Shown: piece after piece, positions 22,075 through 33,374 of the stretch
How positions within the stretch are numbered: position 1 is the stretch's first letter
How the letters are laid out: each line of letters opens with the position of its first letter
Source: Entoloma clypeatum
Taxonomy: Eukaryota; Basidiomycota; Agaricomycetes; Agaricales; Entolomataceae
Direction: 5' to 3'
Assembly (NCBI GenBank): GCA_963565915.1
Contig: OY751491.1
Coordinates: forward strand, 1,302,001 to 1,366,000
DNA length: 64,000 nucleotides
Program-made: the position numbers and the translations under genes
Notes under the pieces: generated by a model
What the model saw: only the letters and a program-made list of their open reading frames with translations
Told to the model about the DNA's origin: nothing
The model's database searches: none

Positions 22075-22473
22075 TGTTACGGACCCTACGGTATGAGGAC
22101 CACGTCATATCTTTTACTTATCAGCCCGACTCGGCGCCCTCTTATGAACTCACTATGTCTAACATCTACTTTCACAACCTTCGATTTCCAGTCTGACTCA
22201 TTACCTTACTTTGTCATCCCCTTTAGTATACTTCGCTCCCGCGCTGACTTGCTCTCCGCAGTCAGCTTACTCACTGTACATAGCCTTCCGCAGTCGCCTT
22301 ACTCATGCACACTGCCTTCCGCAGTACTGACTCTTCTACCGCCTATAGTCAGTACCTATATAAACCTCTCGTACTGTAGTAGATTCCTTAGATTTAGCAA
22401 TCACTTTGCTCTTCGCCTTTCCACTTTCCTGCATACTCTGCCCGAACCTTGGAACGGTTTGTTAAGCATAACA
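22075..22473 (+). mobile_element. Gypsy-2 3' LTR of the decayed copy, 399 bp
   Basis: Starts TGTTACGGACC, ends AAGCATAACA, and is preceded by the purine tract GGAGAGGGGAACA (plus-strand primer). It keeps the CCTATATAAAC TATA box and the TTAGATTTAGCAATC start region of the family. Confidence 0.9.
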
Positions 22474-22670
22474 GCTTATCTCAATAGTTTCTAATCTTGT
22501 TGATTTAATAGCAAAATGGGGAGAATATAAACAGAAGGATTGTGGCCTTTGGGTGGTATCCTTGCCACTGGATAAGCCAAGCTGGCCACGATCTACAGCT
22601 GGCCCAAAATCTCAAACCATGTGGCATCTTAGGGTCAAGCTAACTTGGCCAAAGTGATGACTGGACATTG

Positions 22671-22975
22671 TAGTGTTTGAAGTCCAGTCCAGTCCGGTTT
22701 TTTGCCCAAAAAATTAAGAACCTAGAACCAAGACTGGTTGAGTGGTTTCTCCAAAAAACTGAAACCAGGACTGGGCTGGTCAAAGACTGGTGAACCAGTC
22801 TTTCCTTTCTCAAAAAGATGAACCAGGACTGGTTCAAACTGGTTTAAACTGATAATTTTTCAATTCATTAAAACTGTTTCAAAATATTTTATAGAAGCTT
22901 TGATGAACAAATCTATGTGAACCTATGACTAGTTTACATTTTTTGAGTCTCAAATCAAGACTGGTGTTAAACCTA
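22671..22975. mobile_element. hAT-like type A element, left part
   Basis: Starts TAGTGTTTGAAGTCC and follows the type A sequence until TGGTGTTAAACC, where a type B element in reverse orientation begins. The right end is lost. Confidence 0.75.
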
Positions 22976-23368
22976 GTGTTCAAGGGTTCAGTCTTATGAA
23001 CTGGAAAATGAACCTGGACTGGACTGGACTGGACTGGAAGAGACCTGAACTGGCAGTTCAGGTCTCACTGATTTTGAGCTCAACCAGTCTTCAGTCTCTC
23101 CAAATTTGGAAAAAAAATGGACTGGTTCACCCCCAGTTCTAGTTTTGGGTCTGAAAAATATGAACTGGTTCCAGTTTTTGACCATCTATTCATTCAAAAA
23201 CTGTACTTTCATGGGCAAAGATGTTTTTTTATACAGTTTTCAATCATTTTTACAAGAGTTTATATCCAAAATGCTTGAGAAACATGTTATTGATAACAAA
23301 TTGAGTATATTTGATTGAAAAAACTGAACTGCCAGTCTCCAGTTCATCAATTTTTTGGTAAAAAAACT
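22976..23368 (-). mobile_element. hAT-like type B element, reversed, truncated
   Basis: Begins TAGTGTTCAAGGGTTCAG and matches the reverse complement of 11698-12235, with an internal deletion (loss of most of the region after AAATTGAGTATA) and a ragged end near 23368. It was inserted into the type A element at 22671. Confidence 0.75.
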
Positions 23369-24005
23369 GGAGTGTAAAGATCAGGCATGTCTCTGCATGA
23401 TAAAACAGTATACAGACCATTGACTGGCTGATTTTGGTTGCACAGTCATTCTGCAGCTTGAAAGGTGTCCCAAATGATAATTTTTTGGGCTTTTGATGTT
23501 TGGAAATACCTTTTAAGGACTCAAAAATGCTGATCTTTTCTGGAGTGTACTCTCACAGTGTCATATAAGTAAGAAATAAAATTTCCAACACAGTATGACA
23601 GTGGATGAGGTGGAGGAAGCTCAAGCATGACAATCAGGCATCCAGAGGAGATCAATATTCCTAAATTTGGACCCAGTGGACCCTGAGGCAAAGCAGCTGG
23701 GATCGAAAATCTTTGTGACTAAAGTGTGACAGGTGTTTCATCTCCCCAGAAAAATGGACTGTTCAAGATTGCTTCTCCAGCAACACTTACCCTCCACATT
23801 CCAATATGATGGTGCATACCAGCCCAAAGCTTACATGTCAGGCTTTTGAATGGTCCAGAAATTGAGAAATTTGGATGTGTCTGTGTGAAGCTAGAGAGTC
23901 ATTTGCAAAAGTGTTTCATAACTAGATAAACAATAGTGTGTGGTAGCCAAGTTGGGATGCTGATGCTATATAGCATTTCCTAGATGGGGTGTAGACATAG
24001 ATAAG
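23369..24005. other. No gene recognised
   Basis: Unique-looking AT-rich sequence without coding-like frames or recognised repeats, between hAT-like remnants and a Gypsy-2 LTR. Confidence 0.5.
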
Positions 24006-24312
24006 TGTTACGGATTCTACGGTCTGTGGACGTCATTGTCATCACTTTTACTTATTGGCCCGACTCGGTGCCCTCTTACAAATACATTATGTCGCAACAT
24101 CTATTTCCATTCCCTTCACTACCACTCTGACTCATTCCGCAGTAGCTTTACTCAGCTCCACAGTATATATGACTCATTGTACATAGCCTTCCGCAGTTGC
24201 CTTACTCATGCACACTGCCTTCCGCAGTACTGACTCATTCGCTACCACCTATAGTCAGTACCTATATAACCTTCTGTACTAGAGTAGATTCCTTAGATTT
24301 AGCAATCACATT

Positions 24313-25616
24313 TAGTGATTGAAAGTTTGGTTTGGTCTCATTTTTGACCCCCGAAAAGGAAGGACCGAGGACCACACCGGTCTCAATTTTACATAGTCAC
24401 CTTGGAAAACCGGACCAGACTGGTGAGAGACTGGTCTGACCAGTCCATGTATTCAGGTCTGATGAGACTGGACCGGTTTAAACCGGTCCAGACTCATAAT
24501 ATGTACTGTACTAGGCTACAAGTGTGCTACTGGATGGTGCATGCACGTATCGTCTGAGTCTCGCCGTCTGACGCCGTTGGGCATGAGTGGATGTCATTGG
24601 GAGGGCATTGGGCATGAGAGGATGGCGTTAGGCATTAGAGGCCGCCAGTGGACATGAGAGTGGGCTGTTGGGGACTAGAGGGGCCGTTGGGCACGAGTGT
24701 GGGCCGTTGGGCATGAGTGGTGGCCGTTGGGCGGAGGTGGTGGCCAGATGGAGTGGAGGTGGGGGAAAAGAAAACTGTGGGAACGTTTTGCTGGCAATTG
24801 ACTTATGGTTCGAGTTTTGGCGATTGCGGAAAATGCTTGGCAGTCAATGCCGAGCGATGCACATTGTCGAAACTTGCTATAACTTAAAATCCATGGTGAA
24901 ATTTCAGAAAAACAATACATATTGAGTGAGATATAATCCCCTCCTACATAATTTATATAGTAGAAACCCTTACTTGTTTCTGTGTAGACATAATAAGCAG
25001 ATGTGCGGTGTTTTTGGGGATTTGTTTACATGTATTTGACACATTTGATGCGCGCTTGATGCACGTCATCCAACGTCGAAACAACGCATCCACCCATTCC
25101 TGACCTTGCAATGAGGGGCACACATGTTGAAAAGGTTAAAATATATTTATAGATTTTATTGAAAGCCTGTGTCTACATGTGATCGGGGCAGGGGGGGTGC
25201 ACACACACCTTTTTTCCTTTTTGGCTGGTTGTGCCTATTTTGGAAGTGGCCTATTTGGGAAGTGAAGAAGTGGGTATGTAGAGTGAGTGAGCCAGAAATT
25301 ACAATGGTTCTGTGGCTTAGTTGGTTAAGTTGTTAGAATAATAGTATATACTATAGAGGCTGAGAGTTCAAGTCTTACTGATGGCACAAATTTTGCTTGG
25401 TGCTGGGCCCTCGGAGCATTCTGTGGAAAAGACCGGTTTAAACCGGTCCGAACCGGTCTTTGGCCGGTCTTTCAAATCTTAAAATTCGGAGAGAACCGAG
25501 GACTGGTTGTGATCGAAAACCTTAAAACTTGAGACTGTGGTCCAGTCTCAATCCGGTTCATTTGGGTCCAGTTTTGGTCTGGTTTTAGGTTCTTGAGACT
25601 GGACTTAGAAATACTA
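24313..25616. mobile_element. hAT-like element with 20-bp minisatellite, 1304 bp
   Basis: Starts TAGTGATTGAAAG, ends GACTTAGAAATACTA, flanked by ATCACATT at 24305-24312 and 25617-25624. It contains about eight 20-bp units of the type TTGGGCATGAGTGGTGGCCG (about 24580-24760) and a tRNA-like segment at 25308-25388. It shares its middle (GGCAGTCAATGCCGAGC-like) with the larger element at 29160-31552. Confidence 0.85.
25308..25388 (+). other. tRNA-like segment with pol III A and B boxes
   Basis: TGGCTTAGTTGG fits an A box and GTTCAAGTC a B box, spaced as in an intron-bearing tRNA gene. The acceptor stem does not close well, so this is a tRNA relic or a SINE-like head rather than a working tRNA gene. 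Confidence 0.4.
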
Positions 25617-25759
25617 ATCACATTGCTCTTCGCCTTTCCACCTCCTGCATACTCTGCCCGAACCTTGGAACAGTTTGCTTCCAACCCTCCGACGGACTGT
25701 GGTACATCTATTATTTATATTACTTTTCCTTTCTTTTCCATCTCTCTTTCAACACCTCC

Positions 25760-26380
25760 GACAACCTCCGACTGTACTCCGCATTGGAGTGCACGTCAGA
25801 GCAATGATTTATACCACCACATGCACACTTCCAATTTACATATTCTGTTCCCATTCCTACTCCCAATCTTTGTCATATTTCAACATTCCTCTCCTCATTT
25901 CCAATTCTCATCGTCTATATAGCTGCCTAGCCTGCAAGAAAATCCTCAGAAGTTTCTCTTTGGATTTCCCTTGCAAGGTACGTCTCGTATTGTACTTTGC
26001 AGCGTCTAATTTAACTTTGGATTTCCCTTGCAAGTCATCTGACATCAGAGTCGCTTCGGAACACTTCGGAGTTGTTGGATCGTAAGGTCGCCCTTACAGC
26101 ATCCCTCACCCGTGCATTGTCCCTCTCACCTTGCATCATTTCTCCCACCATTCATGTGTCCTCCCACCTGCCGTTCTCTGTGCATTTTGTGAGTGGTCCG
26201 CTGTGATGTGGATGGCACGGTGCTTACCTATAGTGTGGGGGCTGTGTAGTCCTCATGTGCAACCTAGTCAGTAGGCCTGATACATCAATAACTGTGCTAA
26301 CAGTAAAACATCTGATGCATGACAGACTGTAGCTACAGATAGGCTTGATATATCACTTCCATGTATCAGGCTTATACATC
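25760..26380 (+). repeat. 620-bp repeat, inverted copy of 28685-31745
   Basis: Contains the gag-element LTR (25760-26096, with CTATATAG and CAGAAGTTTCTCTTTGG) and flanking sequence to 26380 (GTGCTTACCTATAG, CTGATACATCA). The reverse complement of the whole block equals 28685-29159 joined to 31553-31745. It is therefore an inverted segmental duplication rather than two independent LTR insertions. Confidence 0.7.
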
Positions 26381-27164
26381 AGACCAACCTATTGTACCAC
26401 AATGACATCTTTGATGCTCCCTCCAAGTCAACAATGTGCTATTCCCTTTCTAAATCTCAGCGCACCCCATGTTCAAGTTTGTCAGGCTTGGTTCTTTTAT
26501 TATATATGTGTCGCTGTCAATCTGATTGACACTTCTCATGTACGTTTTCAGGTAACATGCATGGTCGAGATGTTTGATTTCAACATTGTAACTATGTCAT
26601 TCCAGGAAGAATATAATATTTATGTGAAAAAAATACTAATATTGACAGATGGACAGATGGGTGTGTGGGTGTGCTTGCTGGGTTGGTGTGGGTAATGGCG
26701 ACGGAAGTCTGTGCTTCCAATCCATGCTTGGGTGGGCAGACATGCCATGAACCAGCATAGCCCTCGGATTATCAGTTTGGCAGCAAAAAATACTGATGTA
26801 GAGATGGGTGGGTGTGCTTCCTGGTTGATGTGTGTGATGGGTGTCCGCTCTTCCAATCCCAGCATGCAGGTGTAGTTGTGCCTTGGATATAGCATTGGAG
26901 GGAGGCTGGGTGAGATGGGGTGAATGCAGTTGATGGTGAAGGTGGGTTAAGAATGAGGGTGTGAGTACAGTGAGGAGCTCAGCATGGTGAAAGAGGTACA
27001 TACCATGGAGGATGTGGGTGTACTTACTTGACGCCGAGGCAGTTGCATATGAGGGGCACACCAGAGGGGTCTGTGGGGCAATAAACAACTATGTGAGAGG
27101 GGGGCATATGAGACAGCTTGCACCTGGTGTTCACAGTTTGTAAACTAGCACTTAGCCCAGTTCA
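26381..27164. other. No gene; local tandem duplication
   Basis: 26640-26720 and 26785-26870 are diverged direct copies (GATGGGTGTGTGGGTGTGC, TTCCAATCC...GCATG). The open frames here are GT/AC-rich translations of this repeat and lack protein features. Confidence 0.5.
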
Positions 27165-27774
27165 TAGTGTTTAAGGGTTCGGTCCAGTCTGGTTTTTTGA
27201 TCCAAAAAGGGTAGGAACAGAGACCAGACTGGTCTTTCATGGTACTCAAAAGGAAAACTGAACTGCTATAAACCGGTCTTGGTTGACCCACATGGTGAGA
27301 CCAAACTGGTTTGAACCAGTTTAAACTGGTCTGCAACAAAAAATCAGCTGCAGTAGGTATACTCACCGTGTTTTTTTGAGTTTTTTAATGTATTTGATGA
27401 TCTTTTGACATGAAATAAAATTCCAAAAAAAGCCGCGGTAGGTAGACTCACCCACCACGGTTGAATATCAATTTATTTTGATATTTTCTTGACACTGACA
27501 GCTGATGAAATCACCCAAGGAACTAATAATACATTGAAAAACTCAAAGAAAAGACTGCAGTTGGTGAGTAGACCTACTGCGGGTGATTTTCAGTTGAAGA
27601 CCGGTTTAAACCGGTCTTTTTGCGGTCTCTAAAAATCCTGGAAAATGATGAACCAGAGACCAGTGGTAATGCAAAACCTTAAAGACTGAGACTGCGGTCC
27701 GGTCTCAAAACCGGTTCATTGCAGTCCGGTTTCAGTCCAGTTCTTGGTCCTTGAGACTGAACCCTAAAACACTA
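27165..27774. mobile_element. hAT-like element, 610 bp, perfect TSD
   Basis: Starts TAGTGTTTAAGGG, ends CCCTAAAACACTA, flanked by CCAGTTCA at 27157-27164 and 27775-27782. Internally it carries two inverted modules (GCCGCGGTAGGTAGAC and relatives) not present in types A and B. Confidence 0.9.
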
Positions 27775-28684
27775 CCAGTTCAACTAGGCAAAGTGGGTCG
27801 GAGGCACTGACTAAAGCAGATCAGAACCAGTGGGAATCCAGAGACAGCAGAACCTACCAAATCGAGTGTGTTGGAGGAGGGAACCACTATGGCAATAGCT
27901 GTGATATCACAAAGAATAGAGGGGAAGAAGTGTGAGTGAGAGCTGAGTCCTGAGTGCCGAGAGCTTGGCAGAAGTTGAACTTTGTGTCATGTGTCTCCAA
28001 TGTTGAATTCTGGAAAGCCACAGATTGCTTTATAGAATGTCTTCCACTCAACAGTTTCTTCAGATACTCTGTGAAAATAAGATTTACAATGCATTGCTTT
28101 GATTGGAATACTTCTGAAGATCTGGGTTTAGAAAATGAAAAGGTCAGACAGTGGGTGCAAAAAACGGCCCCAACTTCAATTAAAACTTGCAAAATAAATG
28201 ATACCACCGTTATTGCCATTCCCATTCAAATCCATGCTGACAACAGATGCCTTGCAGATGAAGTAATTCATGCAAGGCTTTCTGGAAATTGTTATATGAG
28301 GTATATACAATTCAGTCTGGCATTGAATTCCAATTGAATTCGAAAAAGTTGTGATTTTGCAACATCTCTGAATCCTGAATTCTAAGTATGGGGTATTGAC
28401 ATCAAAACATTACTCAGTCTTGAAATTAACGCTCCAGTATTCTCACATAAATTAGAAGCAGTTAAGATACATATAAGATCCCTCAATGACACAATTATGG
28501 CATTAGAGGTATGTTATATTGCCCATGTTTTTCTGGAGGTTGTGCAAGCAGATGGAGAGAAGCACTTGGCAATCTGATCCGGCCAAGGAAAACCAAAAAT
28601 ACCTGTTGATGCGAGGCTGAAAGGTTCTGAACCCATTAGGAGGGGCGTGGAAGCACACTTTCGATCCTGGGTCCCTGGGCTGAT
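27775..28684. other. Unassigned sequence with a possible zinc-knuckle relic
   Basis: Near 27835-27895 one frame reads YQIECVGGGNHYGNSCDITK, which could be a decayed zinc knuckle from a Gag. Frames at 27954-28337 have no recognised domain. Nothing else is supported. Confidence 0.3.
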
Positions 28685-29159
28685 AGCCTGATACATCGCT
28701 CTGATATATCACACTGTTGACTGTAACTACAGTCTCTCATGCATCAGCCATTTCACTGTAGTCACAGTGCTGTGATATATGAAAACTATGTATAGGGCTC
28801 TCATGTGAATGGAGAGTGGAGGCATCCACAAAGGCAAAGAGGGGAGACAGGGGATGGAGGAAAATGGGGACTTCGGTTGTTCTTCAACTTTCAGCCATTG
28901 CTGGGGTCGGTAACTTCCAATGGACCACCTTGCTCCTGGAACCTGCCAAAGATATACCCCATCACCTCTCCCTCCTCCCACCTCCTCTGTTGGCACGAGG
29001 GCCACCCACTATAGGTAAGCACCACACCATCCATGTCTCACCAGATCACTCACAGATATGTGATAATAGCAAGTAGGAGGACATGTCAATGGTGGGAGGC
29101 AGGAGATGCACCAGGTGAGAAGGGGGGGACATGTGACAATGGTGGGATGCATGTGTAAG
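28685..29159 (-). repeat. Left part of the second 620-bp repeat copy
   Basis: Reverse-complement match of about 26096-26380. It continues at 31553 after the hAT-like insertion. Confidence 0.65.
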
Positions 29160-31552
29160 CAGTGTTAAAAGGTTTGGTTTGGTTTGGTTGATTGACCCCA
29201 AATCCATTAACCTAAACTTAACCGGTTAAGAAAATTTCAGAAAAAAATCTAAACCACACCAAACCATTATTAACCAGTTAATTTTTCATTGGTTTGTTGG
29301 TTAAACTCCCTTAAACCATACAAATATCACAAATTGTGCATAAGAGCCATGTTACTTAGTTAATTTGCTGTTGACATAAATTCACACATGATTAAACCAT
29401 CAAAACACATGATTTTCAGCATGTGTGCCCTCATTGCAGAGTCAGCAATGGGTGGATGTGTTGTTTCAATGTTGGATGACGTGCATCATGCGCGCATCAA
29501 ATGTGTCAAATACATGTAAATAAATCCCCAAAAACATCGGACATCTGCTTATTATATCTACACAGGAACAAGTAAGGGTTTCTACTATATCAATTAGATA
29601 GGAGGGGATTATATGTCATCAAGTATGTATTTATTTTATGAAACTTCGCCACAGATTTTGTGTTATAGAGGTTCCGTGCTCTGACCAAATAATGGTAAAC
29701 AACATACAAAATGCATTGTGCAGGTGTGTGCCGTGCCTTTCTCATAATCTAATAATAGTTTGAGGTGATAGAACTACATATGGGATATGTATTCACCTTC
29801 TGACACACTGTATAATTTTTAGAAGTCTAGATAAGATAGAAATAATAAAATGTGCAGATTTCACAAAAAGTGGTGTATCTCCCCAAGGAATGAACCAAAT
29901 TTGAAAAATAAATGTGCTATAAGATCCCCTGGATGTGGAGGATCCCAATCTGAAATAAAATTTTTGGTCAAATTTTCGACCTATTTTGCTCATATTCACC
30001 TTGTTAAGTTCTTGAAACTTACTTGAATGGTCTCAATAAGTTCATATACAATGGTTAAGTAGTATATATATATTACATGTAGTATAAAGTGGTTGTGGAA
30101 AAGAGAAAATAAGAAAATACTGGTTTTTGGGTTGGAGGAAACCCATGATACACTGTTGATCATGATTTACATTGTGTTTTGATGTATCATTTTGGAGTAC
30201 AGGATTTCTACCATGCATAGCCAATGTATTTAACTTTATATATACTTACTATAAGTTTCTAAATATCTCTACATAAGATAAGAACTGCTTTTGGGGCTTG
30301 TGGTGCCACAGTTTGCGTTGAGGGCACAAGTTTCAACAATGTGCATTGCTCGGCACTGGCTGCCAAGCACTCTCAGCAATCGCCCAATGTCACACCATAA
30401 GTTGACAGACAGCCAATGAAACATTCCCACCCTTTTCTTATGCCCCACCTCCACTCCATCTGGCCACCACCTCCGCCCAACGGCCACCACTTGTGCCCAA
30501 CAGCCCCTCAAGCACCCAACTCGCGCCCAACAACCCCCTCAAGTGCCCAACGGCCCTCTCTAACACCCAACCACCCCTCCTTGCACCCAACCACCCCCAC
30601 TCATGCCCAACCACCCCTCCTCGCACCCAACCACCCCCACTTGTGCCCAACCACCCCCTCAGGCACCCAACGGCCCTCTCTAATGCCCAATGGCCTCAAC
30701 TCATGCCCAACCACCCCAACTCCTGACCAACAGCCTCCCTTCGCGCCCAACATCCCCTTCTAATGCCCAACGGCCTCCCTTTGTGCCCAATGGCCCACTC
30801 TCGCACTGAATGGCCCCCACTCACATCCAACGGCCTCCCTTCACCCCCAATGGCATTCCTGGCCTGTCTCTCATGCACAACAATGCCTGTCTCACTCACA
30901 CCCAACACCCAATGCCATCCACATGCGTCCAATCGCCCAATGGCCTCACTTGTGTCCAACCCAACACCATCCATTCACGCCCAACAATCCTGACTTGCGC
31001 CCATGGCCTCCATTCATGCCCAGCGCCTTTATCCTTGCTCAACAGCCTCCTTTCACACCCAATGGCCATCTCTCACCCCCAACAGCCCCCTCCTTAGCTG
31101 GCTCTCGTGTCCAACACCTGCCTCTCATGCCTCCATCAAATATTTTTCAACATAAACTAGTTATTGTAAATAAAAATTGCCCAAATAAAATATATGATTC
31201 AAATAATATAATCCCTCAAGAGACGTGTTACCACCGGTTTTAACTGGTTTTATTTTTTACCAAACTCAAGAGAGACCTGTTATGAGTTAAATACTGTGTT
31301 TTGGGGTTTATATCAATAGCTTAGATGACTTGGGGTACCCTCTTGCTTTGCATGAAGTTCACTGGTTTGAAGTGGTTTAAACTGGTTTAAACTGGTTAAG
31401 CCTGGTTAATTTTTTCCCCCAAAAGCAATCATTTTAAACCAGTAGTATGTCTGATTCTGATTAACTCAAACCAGTTGGTTAACCAAACCACTGGTTTGGT
31501 TTGGTCTGGTCAGTGGTTAATTTTGTTTTTTAAACTGGACTTTCGAACACTA
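29160..31552. mobile_element. Large hAT-like element with expanded 20-bp minisatellite, 2393 bp
   Basis: Ends CAGTGTTAAAAGG and ...CTTTCGAACACTA, flanked by TGTGTAAG (29152-29159) and TGTATAAG (31553-31560), an 8-bp duplication with one transition. It contains about 30 copies of a 20-bp unit (CCCAACGGCC plus ten variable bases) at about 30465-31085. The frames across the array are artefacts of the repeat. It shares a core with 24313-25616 in opposite orientation. No transposase. Confidence 0.85.
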
Positions 31553-31560
31553 TGTATAAG

Positions 31561-31745
31561 GGCGACCTTACGATCCAACAACTCCGAAGTGCTCTGAAGC
31601 GACTCCGATGTTGGACAACTTGCAAGAGAAATCCAAAGTTAAATTAGACTCTACGAAGTACAATACGAGGTGTACCTTGCAAGGAAAATCCAAAGAGAAA
31701 GTTCTGAGGATTCACTTGCAAGCTAGACAGCTATATAGATGATTG
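31561..31745 (-). repeat. Gag-element LTR part of the second 620-bp copy
   Basis: The reverse complement carries the CTATATAG box, CAGAACTTTCTC start region and CTTGCAAGG words of the LTR at 4143. It joins directly at about 31745 to a Gypsy-2 gag fragment, an unexpected junction. Confidence 0.6.
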
Positions 31746-31975
31746 TTAGGTTCACCCAGAGCAAAGAGAGCAACTACCAGACGAGTCAAGACATCGCGCT
31801 TCTTTGAAGTAATCCATTTGCCATGCCAGAAGCCCAACAGGAGGAGCTGAGTCCTTGAGACAGTATCAATTTTACACTTATCCAGCAGTACATCGAATCA
31901 GAGATCTGTTGCACCCTACAGCAGGTGCTTGACAAAGAACTAGACAACGACAAGCATCGCCCCCATGGCAAGATA

Positions 31976-33374
31976 CAGTAGCTCAAAAAACTGTCCCAAT
32001 GTTTGGCTGTTTTGTACTGTATTGCTAATAACACAACAGGCACTTGTGATAATTTTCTGCAAAAAAGATATGTTATTCTGTATCATCTTAGCTTGCTTTT
32101 GAGCCCTGGGGCATGTGGTTTGAACAAATATTGATGGAATAATAAATAAAACAAAATAATCAATCATTGGGACATTTTTTTGACCCTTGGTTATTTACAC
32201 AATTAGTACTTGGTATGACCCCCTTTTGCCTTGATAACTGCTTGTATCCTTCTAGGCATGCTTTCTATAAGTCTTTGGCATGCTTCTGGTGTAATTTTGT
32301 TCCACTCTTCTGCAACCCTCTCCCACAACTCATGTACCCCTTTTGGTGGACTTGCTTCATCCAAAATTTGGCAGTATTGGTCTGCATTCATAATCCCCTG
32401 AACCTCTGTAAGCACCCCCACCCCATTCCAGCCCATGCACCCCCATACCATAAGGTTATTCCCCCCTCCATGCTTGACTGTAGGAGTAGTGGTTCTGTCA
32501 GAAAGTGGTTCCCCCTTTTTTTTCCAAGTATACACCCTCCCATCTGATCCAATCCTGTTAATTTTTGTCTCATCTGACCACAAGACCCTCTTCCAATCCT
32601 CAACTGTCCAATTTTCATGGTACCTGGCAAATCTGAGACGCTCCAGTCGATGGGCCTTTTTAAGCAGAGGACGTTTCTGCTTGACAACAGAGCGAAAGTC
32701 ATCAGATTTGAGTGCATTTCTGACTGTTTGAGGTGTGACAGGATTGGGGAGGATGTTGTTGATATAGTGGGTAGCTTGAACAGCATTATCAAGCTTTCCT
32801 GTAGTGATTTGTCGAATAATTGATTGCTTGTCACGAGGAGTAAGCTTGGAAGGACGGCCCCCTCTGCTGTTTTCCTTGTCCCCATCAACCTCCTTCTTGA
32901 TTCTACCAATGGTAGACTTGCCCACACCAGTTTTTTCCTCAATTTGACGCAAAGCATAACCTTCTTGAAGAAGGGAAACCACAGAGGAGTGCTTGGTAGA
33001 AGATGTGGGCCTCATATGATGGTGGAAGAGGAAGAGAAGGGTTGAAATAATTTCAACATGTCAAACTGATGTAAACAAGGTCACATGATTTTGTTTATTA
33101 CTCCCACACTCAAACTCACTGTGATTTGGCTTGCTATAGCAGGGATATTGCCAAAATGACCAAGGGTCAAAAAACTGTCCCAATGATTGATTATTTTGTT
33201 TTATTTATTATTCCATCAATATTTGTTCAAACCACATAACCCAGGGCTCAAAAGCAAGCTAAGATGATACAGAATAACATATCTTTTTTGCAGAAAATTA
33301 TCACAAGTGCCTGTTGTGTTATTAGCAATACAGTACAAAACAGCCAAACATTGGGACAGTTTTTTGAGCTACTG
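31976..33374 (-). mobile_element. Tc1/mariner-like element 2, 1399 bp, 216-bp TIRs
   Basis: Begins CAGTAGCTCAAAAAACTG and ends with its reverse complement, flanked by TA at 31974-31975 and 33375-33376. TIRs 31976-32191 and 33159-33374 are nearly identical. Each TIR carries the motif AAAACTGTCCCAATG-like at its outer end and again, inverted, at its inner end. The empty site is known from the intact Gypsy-2 copy (AAGATAGCAGAGAG-type), so the insertion is exact. Confidence 0.95.
32203..33015 (-). CDS. Tc1-like transposase with in-frame catalytic deletion, 270 aa
   Basis: Residues 1-105 are paired helix-turn-helix DNA-binding regions (GYALRQIEEKTGVGKSTIGR, GRPSKLTPRDKQSIIRQ, NAVQATHYINNILPNPVTP). 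The first catalytic Asp is present in VLWSDETKINRIGSDG (about 144). After DQYCQILDEA the sequence jumps to PPKGVHELWERVAEEWNKI. The segment that in this family carries the second Asp and third Asp/Glu (roughly 70 residues) is absent without breaking the frame. The C-terminus (MPRRIQAVIKAKGGHTKY) is normal. The start at 33015 precedes the first helix-turn-helix. It can plausibly bind its 216-bp TIRs but not catalyse. Confidence 0.9.
   Translation of the reverse strand: MRPTSSTKHSSVVSLLQEGYALRQIEEKTGVGKSTIGRIKKEVDGDKENSRGGRPSKLTPRDKQSIIRQITTGKLDNAVQATHYINNILPNPVTPQTVRNALKSDDFRSVVKQKRPLLKKAHRLERLRFARYHENWTVEDWKRVLWSDETKINRIGSDGRVYTWKKKGEPLSDRTTTPTVKHGGGNNLMVWGCMGWNGVGVLTEVQGIMNADQYCQILDEASPPKGVHELWERVAEEWNKITPEACQRLIESMPRRIQAVIKAKGGHTKY

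Larger units (their letters stand above)
24006..25679 (+). mobile_element. Gypsy-2 solo LTR split by a hAT-like element
   Basis: 24006-24312 (TGTTACGGATTC to TTAGCAATCACATT) and 25625-25679 (GCTCTTCGCCTTTCC to GGAACAGTTTGCTT) join into one Gypsy-2 LTR when the 24313-25616 element and one ATCACATT copy are removed. The last bases (expected GTTAAGCATAACA) are missing. Confidence 0.85.

Noticed and set aside
24006..25679. Two different LTRs at 24006 and 25625.
   Set aside because: Removing the hAT-like element and one copy of its 8-bp duplication restores one continuous Gypsy-2 LTR.
30465..31085. CRISPR-like array.
   Set aside because: Units are contiguous 20-bp tandem copies without spacers, in a eukaryotic setting.
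30416..31097. Proline-rich proteins of 77-115 aa.
   Set aside because: All are frame translations of the 20-bp minisatellite.
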